Source of the DNA: Spirochaeta sp.
GTDB taxonomy: Bacteria > Spirochaetota > Spirochaetia > DSM-27196 > SLAA01
DNA length: 6,730 bases
Direction of reading: 5' to 3'
Assembly: GCA_020201015.1 (NCBI GenBank)
Contig: JAIVHN010000275.1
Span: 1 to 6,730, forward strand
A program made the position numbers and the translations under genes. Shown one piece after another: positions 1 to 5,370 of this stretch. Position 1 is the first letter of the stretch. The number at the start of each line of letters is the position of its first letter. The notes under the pieces were generated by a model that searched no databases, had not been told where the DNA came from, and saw only the letters and a list, made by a program, of their open reading frames with translations.

Positions 1-249
1 AATAAGCGCGGTTGGGAGCGGGTTCACGTAGACCATGTCAACACTGTGGTCTACAATCGGCGGCTGTCCACCCGTGACATAGCCAAGCGAAACGAAGAGA
101 AGGAAGATCCCGGTCTCCATAATATTCAACCCGATAATCTTCTTAATCATGTTTGAGTGCACCAGCATGGTGTAGAAACCAATGACAAACAACACTACCG
201 AGGCAAAGTAAAAAACGTTGGTGTATACGGCGTTGAGCAATTCCAGCAT
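1..249 (-). CDS. mnhC: Na+/H+ antiporter subunit MnhC/MrpC (NuoK-like), partial
   Basis: This is the N-terminal 83 residues of a small polytopic membrane protein; the C-terminus lies beyond the left edge. It starts at ATG 249-247, preceded by an AAAGGAAAGG ribosome-binding site, 12 bp after the MbhE-like gene stop. Visible hallmarks are a first membrane helix (about residues 10-28), then KKIIGLNIMETGIFLLFVSL as the second helix, then GYVTGGQPP and a NPLPTALI segment. In the MrpC/MnhC and NuoK-like family these correspond to the GLN..E..I helix and the conserved PLPQAL motif before the third helix. MrpC is one subunit of the multi-subunit Mrp cation/proton antiporter in the cytoplasmic membrane and is also related to the MbhG subunit of membrane-bound hydrogenases. 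The usual Gln of PLPQAL is Thr here. Whether the complex is an antiporter or part of a redox-driven machine cannot be told from this fragment. Confidence 0.88.
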   Translation of the reverse strand, partial: MLELLNAVYTNVFYFASVVLFVIGFYTMLVHSNMIKKIIGLNIMETGIFLLFVSLGYVTGGQPPIVDHSVDMVYVNPLPTALI

Positions 250-261
250 GCAGCCTTTCCT

Positions 262-531
262 TTACCGGGATTTCAGGCAGGCAACAACCGCCGCAATAGC
301 GGTAAAGAGCACAGTTGCCTCACCGAGAGTGTCAAAAGCTCTATAGTCGGTAATAATTGCAGAAATGGTATTGGGCGCTCCCGTCTCGGTCGTACCCTGT
401 TCTAAATAGCGTGCGGCAACCTCGTTATGGACAGGATTGCTCGGATCTCCGTAGGTCGGCATCTCGGCCACGGTAAGAACAAGCACAAATCCAATTACCG
501 CAAGGAACGCGTAGGTTAATAAACGTCGCAC
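262..531 (-). CDS. MbhE-type subunit (MBH_E domain, equivalent to the MrpA C-terminus) of a Mrp/Mbh cation antiporter complex
   Basis: This small membrane protein of 89 residues has two predicted helices (about 4-22 and 68-86). Its middle and C-terminal part carry the family signature: PxxGDPxNPV at about 25-34, RYLEQG at 41-46, then PNTISAIITDYRAFDTLGE at 53-71 followed by VLFTA. The D-Y-R-x-F-D-T-L-G-E segment is characteristic of MbhE and of the C-terminal end of MrpA, where it forms part of the ion-translocating membrane module. The start is GTG 531-529, with GGGAGG 4 nt upstream and an in-frame TGA shortly before it, so no longer N-terminus is possible. It is followed 12 bp later by mnhC. 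Normally an MnhB/MbhF gene separates these two, and MnhE, MnhF, MnhG and a DUF4040 subunit usually precede them; none is present here, so the rest must be encoded elsewhere or be absent. Confidence 0.82.
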   Translation of the reverse strand: MRRLLTYAFLAVIGFVLVLTVAEMPTYGDPSNPVHNEVAARYLEQGTTETGAPNTISAIITDYRAFDTLGEATVLFTAIAAVVACLKSR

Positions 532-536
532 AAGCC

Positions 537-576
537 CTCCCGTGGGTACTCAAGCCAAGGAGTTATCTCCCGTGGG
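537..576 (-). repeat. Two 10-bp direct repeats carrying the ribosome-binding site upstream of the MbhE-like gene
   Basis: CTCCCGTGGG occurs at 537-546 and again at 567-576, exactly 30 bp apart. On the coding (minus) strand each copy reads CCCACGGGAG; the one nearer the gene supplies its Shine-Dalgarno sequence. Between them, on the minus strand, GGAG-ATAA-CTCC forms a small hairpin, and the same CTCC could alternatively pair with the downstream GGAG. This may be chance or a small translational control element. Confidence 0.35.
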
Positions 577-583
577 CCGCTTC

Positions 584-613
584 ATGGTATTCGCTATTTG
601 GGCAAAACGTCAA
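584..613 (-). promoter_or_regulatory. Candidate internal promoter for the antiporter genes
   Basis: Read on the minus strand, TTGACG (613-608, 5 of 6 to the sigma70 -35 consensus) is followed after 18 bp by TACCAT (589-584, 4 of 6 to the -10 consensus). It overlaps the stop codon of the patatin gene and lies about 50 bp before the GTG of the MbhE-like gene. It would allow separate transcription of the antiporter genes. This rests on motif matching only. Confidence 0.3.
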
Positions 614-1419
614 GTTTTATCGATTAAAGGCACACGAAAAGAAAAAAACCGTCGTTTCCGTGCGATGAGTCCAAGGGCCGCGCGTGCTGCTTGCTCACCG
701 GCGGCTATGAGATCGTCGCCCTTCGAGAGGTCGTGATAGCTGAACCCGGCAATGTCCGGCTGTATGAGTACATCACAATCCTTTTTTCCGGCAACGGCGG
801 TGTTCCACATGAGCGCGGCAAAGGTGCGAAACATGACATCCACCAAGTTTTGCGGCATCTCACGGTTAGATGCCTCCGGCGTCAGGTCAACTGCAATAAC
901 GATATCGGCACCCAGGGTGCGGGCGGTAACCGAGGGCAGGTTATTGCCGACGCCGCCATCCACCAGGGCCCGCTCACCCCGAATAACCGGCTCGAAGATT
1001 CCAGGTATAGAGGAACTCGCGCGTACTGCCTCAACCACCGAGCCCTCGGTCAACACGATTTCTTCGGCGGTGGCGATATCGACGCAAACGGCCGCAAAGG
1101 GAGTTTTGAGATCTGCAAAGCTAATCTCGCCAAGGACATGACGCAGGAAGGAATCAAGTTTCTGGGTTTTAAGGAGTCCTTTGCCCGATAGGCTTGGTCT
1201 TACCAACTCCCCCCAACTAATTTCCTCGGTTATTTCACGGATCCTGCGCCAGTCCAGCCCGGAACAGTAGGCCGCACCGATAAGGCTGCCGACACTGGTC
1301 CCGGCCACGCAGGAAATTGGGATGTCATACTCTTCAAGAACTTTGAGCACGCCAATGTGAGCAAGTCCGCGCGCAGCGCCACCACCAAGCGCAAGCCCAA
1401 TTTTTTTATCAAGTAGCAT
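610..1419 (-). CDS. Patatin-like phospholipase family protein (RssA-like serine lipid acyl hydrolase)
   Basis: This 269-residue protein has all the landmarks of a bacterial patatin. The glycine-rich oxyanion-hole loop GGGAARG is at residues 12-18, the nucleophile elbow GTSVGS at 40-45 (catalytic Ser42), and the DGG motif at 154-156 (catalytic Asp154), followed by NNLP. The ASSSIPGIFEP segment at 134-144 is also typical of the family. Patatins use a Ser-Asp dyad to release fatty acids from glycerolipids. There is no signal peptide or membrane helix, so it is probably cytoplasmic or membrane-peripheral. The C-terminus is basic (KRR at about 255). The start is ATG 1419, 6 bp after the stop of the 118-residue protein gene, with only a weak AGAG ribosome-binding site, suggesting translational coupling. 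Its place after a DUF1576 membrane protein suggests a role in membrane lipid turnover linked to that protein; the substrate is unknown. Confidence 0.93.
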   Translation of the reverse strand: MLLDKKIGLALGGGAARGLAHIGVLKVLEEYDIPISCVAGTSVGSLIGAAYCSGLDWRRIREITEEISWGELVRPSLSGKGLLKTQKLDSFLRHVLGEISFADLKTPFAAVCVDIATAEEIVLTEGSVVEAVRASSSIPGIFEPVIRGERALVDGGVGNNLPSVTARTLGADIVIAVDLTPEASNREMPQNLVDVMFRTFAALMWNTAVAGKKDCDVLIQPDIAGFSYHDLSKGDDLIAAGEQAARAALGLIARKRRFFSFRVPLIDKT

Positions 1420-1425
1420 AAAACT

Positions 1426-1782
1426 CTACTTTGCCGTCTTCTTCCGCGTTAGGCGAAGCTCAAGGCGATTGTCTTCATAGGTAACATCTATGGAGTCGGA
1501 CATCATAGCAACTAAGCTTAGTTCGCTCTCGGAGTCCGACTCACCGGCCAGCGGCCAGTAATAGTTTTCCAGTTCCGGATTCCGAGCTACACTCACATCG
1601 TTAACCAGATTGACGTAGTCCTCGGCCTCTATCTCGATACTCGGAACGGTAAAAACAACGACGTGTGCATCTGCCGTCTCTTCCACCACAATCTCAGCCC
1701 GTCCATTGTCATCACTTAAAAAGTGGGTCAGGAGTTCGTCAATGATTCGGGAGATCTTTTTGATTTCATGGTAATTCTGCAT
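1426..1782 (-). CDS. Hypothetical acidic 118-residue protein, possibly a degenerate ATPase-like (GHKL) fold
   Basis: I do not recognise a named family. The protein is soluble, acidic in the middle (ESDSESE at 81-87) and basic at the very end (RKKTAK). It starts at ATG 1782 with a good AAGGAAG ribosome-binding site, 15 bp after the DUF1576 stop, and ends 6 bp before the patatin start, so the three genes look co-transcribed and functionally linked. The order of elements resembles anti-sigma/GHKL ATPase domains: a helix with E16-L-L-T-H20 where an E-x-x-x-N box would be, alternating strands at 29-52, then ELSLVAMMSDSIDVTYE at 87-103 and LELRLTRK at 107-114, like the last helix and strand of RsbW-type proteins. 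No glycine-rich nucleotide lid is visible and the N-box Asn is His, so if related it probably does not bind ATP normally. This similarity is a by-eye inference. Confidence 0.8.
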   Translation of the reverse strand: MQNYHEIKKISRIIDELLTHFLSDDNGRAEIVVEETADAHVVVFTVPSIEIEAEDYVNLVNDVSVARNPELENYYWPLAGESDSESELSLVAMMSDSIDVTYEDNRLELRLTRKKTAK

Positions 1783-1797
1783 TGCTCTTCCTTACAT

Positions 1798-3081
1798 CTA
1801 TACCTTACGACGTGACCGCGGCGCTCCAGCAACCGGACTAACCGCCTCAATTATGGGAACCAGAAACGCGGCGACAAAGCCACCGGAAAACCCGTTATTA
1901 TACAGGTTCACACCACCATGAAGCACGCCAACATTCATAACGACCGAGGTGTGCAGAAAGCCTGCCACCACTCCCCAGAATGGGCCGTATTTACCGGCCA
2001 CCGGTGCAAGCGTTGTACCGAACAGGCCAGCAAGTATTACCGGTGTACTGCCTAAGTCCCACATCTTCAGAGCTCCACCAATCACTACACCGAGCATAAC
2101 CGGTATACAGTTGCGCGGATGTTTACCAAAGGCGGCAAAACCAACAATGGTGAGTATACCACCAATCACCGGTCCGTTGAACTCACCACCGAGAGCAATT
2201 ACAAAAAGCCCGGCAATGATCCCCATCACGCCCATGTTCAAGAGGGTTGCATTATAGCGACCTACGAGCGTAAAGTCGGTCACCAGACGCCCAGAAGTCC
2301 GCATAATTCGAATATGTGCGGCAAGCGTCTTACGAATGCGGTTCGGCTGCACAAACAGCCCTCCCCCAATTAACACGAGAAAGAAGGTGAAAAAGAGCAC
2401 CTTCATGATGAGGTCGTAGCGGCCGGTGAGAATTGAGACCGGCTCTACAATCAAACCGAAGCTTCGCAGCACCGCCACGAAAAGCGAGCCAATAACACCA
2501 CCAGTAAAACCAAGATTGTAAATATTGTAACCGTCATGAAAACGCAGCATTGCGGACGCCAAGGGCGGCGCAATAAAGCCGACCAAAACCCCCAAAGTCA
2601 TGCCTAATGCAATTCCGGCTCGCGGCTCAAGCCCGGCTCCAAAAGAGATGAAACTCACCAAGGGGCCAAGCGTTGTTGCAAAAAAGGCAACCAAGGCGTA
2701 GTTGCGAAAGGATTGATGTCGTACTGCCGAGTAGAGGAACACTCCAATAAAAATGGGCCAAATGTTCCAGATGTTCTTACCGAAGAACGCAAATCCAATA
2801 ACGGTAAAAACGGCTGCTATAAACGGACCGTTGATTTCGATCTTATACAGCATCATGAACCCAATGCAGATAAACCCACATAGCCCGGCATTGATGAGGG
2901 TCGCACCAGCTCCACCAATTGCAAGATAATCACTTAACAGAACACTCTGCGACTGAAGTATACGCAGCATGCCCGGAAGCAGATCGTCGAGTGGTTGAAG
3001 AAACAGCCCGGTTAGTATCAACAGCGTGGGCAAAGCGGTGAGAAACGCCACTTGCCATTTACGTTGCTGCCAATTTATCAC
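1798..3081 (-). CDS. DUF1576 family polytopic membrane protein with internal duplication
   Basis: This 427-residue, very hydrophobic protein probably has ten or more membrane helices. It matches the DUF1576 family, whose function is not known; a transport role is likely from its architecture. Two homologous halves are visible. The first has NGP at 84-86, GFAFFGK at 96-102, TTLGP at 136-140 and YNIYNLGFTGG at 185-195. The second has NGP at 302-304, GFAAFGK at 314-320, TTLAP at 356-360 and VNLYNNGFSGG at 391-401. The order and spacing are conserved between halves, as in inverted- or tandem-repeat channels and transporters. A basic linker (about 247-264) joins the halves, and the tail is basic (RSRRKV). 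The start is GTG 3081-3079 with GGAGG 6 nt upstream. It is the first gene of the leftward cluster and is followed closely by the 118-residue and patatin genes. Confidence 0.9.
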   Translation of the reverse strand: MINWQQRKWQVAFLTALPTLLILTGLFLQPLDDLLPGMLRILQSQSVLLSDYLAIGGAGATLINAGLCGFICIGFMMLYKIEINGPFIAAVFTVIGFAFFGKNIWNIWPIFIGVFLYSAVRHQSFRNYALVAFFATTLGPLVSFISFGAGLEPRAGIALGMTLGVLVGFIAPPLASAMLRFHDGYNIYNLGFTGGVIGSLFVAVLRSFGLIVEPVSILTGRYDLIMKVLFFTFFLVLIGGGLFVQPNRIRKTLAAHIRIMRTSGRLVTDFTLVGRYNATLLNMGVMGIIAGLFVIALGGEFNGPVIGGILTIVGFAAFGKHPRNCIPVMLGVVIGGALKMWDLGSTPVILAGLFGTTLAPVAGKYGPFWGVVAGFLHTSVVMNVGVLHGGVNLYNNGFSGGFVAAFLVPIIEAVSPVAGAPRSRRKV

Positions 3082-3092
3082 AGATACCTCCA
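3082..3092 (-). promoter_or_regulatory. Ribosome-binding site deciding the GTG start of the DUF1576 gene
   Basis: On the minus strand CTGGAGGTATCT lies directly before GTG 3081. The GGAGG core and 6-nt spacing support this GTG as the start; the protein's first hydrophobic helix begins about ten residues later, as expected. Confidence 0.7.
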
Positions 3093-3117
3093 GCTAACGA
3101 AGTTTTGGATGTCACGC

Positions 3118-3146
3118 AGACTACGCGCGAATGTGAAGCGCGTCAA
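3118..3146 (-). promoter_or_regulatory. Candidate sigma70-type promoter of the DUF1576 cluster
   Basis: On the minus strand TTGACG (3146-3141, 5 of 6 to consensus) and TAGTCT (3123-3118, 3 of 6) are separated by exactly 17 bp, giving a predicted transcript start near 3111 and a leader of about 30 nt before the GTG. The weak -10 would fit a regulated promoter. Confidence 0.45.
3123..3143. promoter_or_regulatory. 21-bp inverted repeat in the divergent region, possible operator
   Basis: ACGCGC (3123-3128) and GCGCGT (3138-3143) form a perfect 6-bp inverted repeat around a 9-bp spacer. It fills the space between the candidate -35 and -10 boxes of the leftward promoter and overlaps both, the classic place for a repressor or MerR-type regulator. 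It lies between divergent genes. The binding protein is unknown. Confidence 0.4.
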
Positions 3147-3256
3147 GCTCAAGATGGCCTCGTCGCCAACTCATACATGATCCGGACTTTGTCCGACTGT
3201 TTGATAAAACGAGGGACTCACCGCTGCAGCAGGTACTGATAAGCACCACCGGGGAG
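3137..3256 (+). other. Open in-frame extension upstream of the cobalamin-protein start, with coding-like sequence
   Basis: The reading frame of the cobalamin-binding protein stays open for 40 codons upstream of TTG 3257, back to TGA at 3134. From about 3170 it reads like real protein: LIHDPDFVRLF, then DKTRDSPLQQVL, then ISTTGEL, running smoothly into the first helix. It holds no ATG, GTG or TTG in frame, only CTG (3197, 3224, 3236) and ATA (3173). An ATG at 3154 lies in another frame and meets TGA at 3178, one base off the protein frame. So the N-terminus may begin at an unusual codon, or a frameshift (biological or sequencing) separates the true start from the gene. Confidence 0.45.
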
Positions 3257-4225
3257 TTGGTTGCCGCACTTATCTTTGGCTCGAATGCGTTGTTCAGCCG
3301 CTATCTTTCCTGGTTTAGTGTGATTGCACGTAGCGCAGGTATAGAAGAACATCAACTGCGCGACCATTTGCGACTGTATCGCTTGACTCTCCAGGATCAC
3401 GTTGCACCGGAAACACGCCTGAAGCTGGAGCAGCTTATCAACACTGGTGAAGCCGCACTTAACACCACTCCCAAGGCGGTACGGTGTTGTTCAACTCCGA
3501 ATCCGCCGTACACCGACCTCTGCCAGAGTTACCTGGCAGCCGTGCTTGACGGAGATAAACAGCTGGCTCACGAAATCATTGAGACGTACCTGAGCGAAAC
3601 CGCCGACCTGCGGGGTGTGTACACCCATGTTTTGCAACCAGCGCAGAACGAGCTGGGCAGGCTGTGGGAAATCGGTAAGCTGACCCCAGCTGAGGAGCAT
3701 CTCGGCACAGCCATCACGCAGGAAGTCATATCTGGGATCGACCACCGCCTTTTTCGGACAACACGGGTGGGAAAAAGCTTTGTTGGCGCCTGTATCGATA
3801 CGGAGCGCCATGATATTGGTATGCGTGTGGTCACCGCTTTTTTTGAGTTGGATGGGTGGGACACCTATTTTCTGGGCGCGACAACTCCACGTTCTGGGCT
3901 CATTGAGTTCCTTAGAAACAAACAACCCAGTGTGGTCGGACTATCCTGCAGCCTTGGCCGGAACCTGCCGCTTCTCAAAGCTACCATTGCCGAAATCCGC
4001 AAACAACCCGAGCTTCGCACTACGCCGATTATTGTAGGAGGGGCCCCTTTTAACGCCGACTCCGCGCTTGCAGAGCTCGTCGGCGCCGACTCCTACACCG
4101 TTGATGCCGACCATGCCGTACTCTGTGCCGAGTCGGCATTGGCCGCCTTAGCCTCAAGGTCGGCATCAAATCCAGAAGCCTGGCCCTCGACCCCGACAAG
4201 CCAGGAGCCGTGTTGCCCTGCCTAA
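3257..4225 (+). CDS. Stand-alone cobalamin (B12)-binding sensor-like protein with W-x9-E-H cap motif
   Basis: The 322 residues from TTG 3257 contain three parts. An N-terminal helical region (about 1-70) is of unknown role and does not look like a MerR or other helix-turn-helix DNA-binding domain. A four-helix B12 cap domain (about 85-165) contains LGRLWEIG and then EEH: W137, nine residues, E147-H148. This is the W-x9-E-H motif of CarH/LitR-type cobalamin photoreceptors. A Rossmann-like B12-binding domain (about 174-297) has E183-R-H185-D-I-G188, the E/D-x-H-x-x-G lower-ligand motif with His185 expected to bind cobalt, then GWDTYFLGAT at 200-209, SCSL at 230-233 and the VGG loop at 260-262. 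Methyltransfer corrinoid proteins share the fold, but no partner enzyme is nearby. The TTG start is doubtful because its GGGGAG abuts the codon without spacing and coding-like sequence continues upstream. Cys pairs occur at 77-78 and 319-320. Confidence 0.88.
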   Translation: MVAALIFGSNALFSRYLSWFSVIARSAGIEEHQLRDHLRLYRLTLQDHVAPETRLKLEQLINTGEAALNTTPKAVRCCSTPNPPYTDLCQSYLAAVLDGDKQLAHEIIETYLSETADLRGVYTHVLQPAQNELGRLWEIGKLTPAEEHLGTAITQEVISGIDHRLFRTTRVGKSFVGACIDTERHDIGMRVVTAFFELDGWDTYFLGATTPRSGLIEFLRNKQPSVVGLSCSLGRNLPLLKATIAEIRKQPELRTTPIIVGGAPFNADSALAELVGADSYTVDADHAVLCAESALAALASRSASNPEAWPSTPTSQEPCCPA

Positions 4226-4265
4226 TATCCTTTCCTGCCTCGTATAGGTATTTTGTCTAAACAAC

Positions 4266-4281
4266 GGGAGTAACACAGGTG
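4266..4281 (+). promoter_or_regulatory. Ribosome-binding site and GTG start of the XdhC-family gene
   Basis: GGGAG at 4266-4270 stands 8 nt before GTG 4279, supporting the GTG as the start. The 53-bp gap from the preceding gene shows no convincing terminator hairpin, so read-through from the cobalamin-protein gene is plausible. Confidence 0.65.
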
Positions 4282-5370
4282 CAGGATATTAGAAGCGAGC
4301 TACTTACATGGGTGAAAGATGAACGAACACCCATAGCCTTGGCAACAGTCATTGAACTTGAGGGGTCCGGGTTGCGTAAACCCGGTGCTACGCTGGCAAT
4401 TGCTGCCGATGGGGAAATCATCGGTTCTATAAGCGGCGGCTGTGTAGAGCCCCAGGTTCTGGAGAAAGCGGAAGCCCTTATTCGAGATGAGACCGGCAGC
4501 AAACAGTCGACCCTCATTCGTTTAGAAGCAGATGACGACCCCCTGCACAATCCTTTATCCCCGTGTTCGACCGCCTTAGAGATCGCACTATGTCTGCTCG
4601 ACACAGAGGTGCTGGAACACGTTGCTAAAGCCTGTGCCGGGCGCAGTCCATTCGTATGGGGCATTGTTCTAGCGACAGAAAGTAGCTCCGCCAGCGATCT
4701 CGATCGTAGCAGAGATATCGACACACATATCCTCTTTGGCTATCACCCTGAAACACATGAGGTCTACGGGCAGGCCGCCCGTCAGGAGCAACTATTTCTT
4801 GGACCTGAGTGGCGCGCCAAGTTGAACGAGCTGAAACTGCCTACCATCTTTTCGTTGGCTGGCCGCCGGATCTTTGCCTGTCCTGTGACCCCTCGCCCAC
4901 GCCTGGTAATTATTGGAGCCTCACACATAGCTCAACACCTTGCAGCCTTTGCCACCACGCTTGACTACGAGGTAATTGTTGGTGACCCACGCGAACGCTT
5001 TCTTAGCCGTGAAAGATTCCCAGAGAGTGTGGCGCTGCACTCGGGGCGAGTAGACCGGCTGCTGCATGCGATGGCTCTTGACCACACCACCGCAGTTGCA
5101 GTTGTCAGCCATGATGATAAAATAGACGATGTCGCAGTTGCCGTAGCTGTCAACTCACCGGCTTTCTATATAGGCGCCCTTGGAAGTAGCACAACACAGA
5201 AAGCGCGACGAAAAAGGCTCATAGCGGACGGTCTGAGTACTGGAGCACTAGATCGCATCCACGGTCCCATAGGGCTCGGTATTAAGGCTCGTGAACCGGC
5301 AGAAATTGCGGTTGCCATCCTTGCCGAGATCGTTGCCACCTACAGAGCAGAAAGTCATGATGCGCGGTAG
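4279..5370 (+). CDS. xdhC: XdhC/CoxI family protein (molybdoenzyme maturation-type), with altered motifs
   Basis: This 363-residue protein has both domains of the XdhC family. The N-terminal XdhC/CoxI domain (about 5-110) has EGSGLRKPGATL at 28-39 and GSISGGCVE at 49-57. The C-terminal Rossmann domain (about 206-356) has VIIGASH at 210-216, GDPRERF at 235-241, SHDDKIDD at 277-284, YIGALGS at 297-303 and HGPIGLGIKAREPAEIA at 328-344. XdhC proteins bind molybdenum cofactor and help insert sulfurated cofactor into xanthine dehydrogenase-like hydroxylases. Several usually conserved positions differ: GSSPR is GSGLR, the CGG around residue 96 is CST, and GAGH in the dinucleotide loop is GASH. No molybdenum hydroxylase gene is in the window, so its client is unknown. 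It overlaps the following lipoprotein gene by 14 bp. Confidence 0.88.
   Translation: MQDIRSELLTWVKDERTPIALATVIELEGSGLRKPGATLAIAADGEIIGSISGGCVEPQVLEKAEALIRDETGSKQSTLIRLEADDDPLHNPLSPCSTALEIALCLLDTEVLEHVAKACAGRSPFVWGIVLATESSSASDLDRSRDIDTHILFGYHPETHEVYGQAARQEQLFLGPEWRAKLNELKLPTIFSLAGRRIFACPVTPRPRLVIIGASHIAQHLAAFATTLDYEVIVGDPRERFLSRERFPESVALHSGRVDRLLHAMALDHTTAVAVVSHDDKIDDVAVAVAVNSPAFYIGALGSSTTQKARRKRLIADGLSTGALDRIHGPIGLGIKAREPAEIAVAILAEIVATYRAESHDAR

Noticed and set aside
604..618. AAAAC-GTCAA-GTTTT inverted repeat at the patatin stop as a terminator
   Set aside because: The stem is five weak A-T-rich pairs, too unstable for an intrinsic terminator.
691..1191. A 166-codon plus-strand reading frame opposite the patatin gene
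   Set aside because: It lies fully antisense to a gene with intact catalytic motifs, has no recognisable domain, and looks like a low-complexity shadow of the patatin coding strand.
3183..3195. CGGAC-TTT-GTCCG hairpin
   Set aside because: It has no U-tract, a tight 3-nt loop, and lies in sequence that reads as coding for the upstream extension of the cobalamin protein, so it is not supported as a terminator or regulatory RNA.
3491..3925. A 144-codon minus-strand reading frame opposite the cobalamin-binding gene
   Set aside because: The opposite strand encodes clear B12 cap and binding motifs over the same bases; the minus-strand product has no recognisable family.
4257..4724. A 155-codon minus-strand reading frame opposite xdhC
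   Set aside because: It is Ser-rich and shows no domain, and the opposite strand holds the XdhC N-terminal domain.
5291..5356. N-terminal extension of the aminopeptidase to an upstream ATG at 5291
   Set aside because: It would add 22 polar residues before the lipoprotein signal peptide and increase the overlap with xdhC to 80 bp; starts at 5357-5378 give a normal signal peptide.
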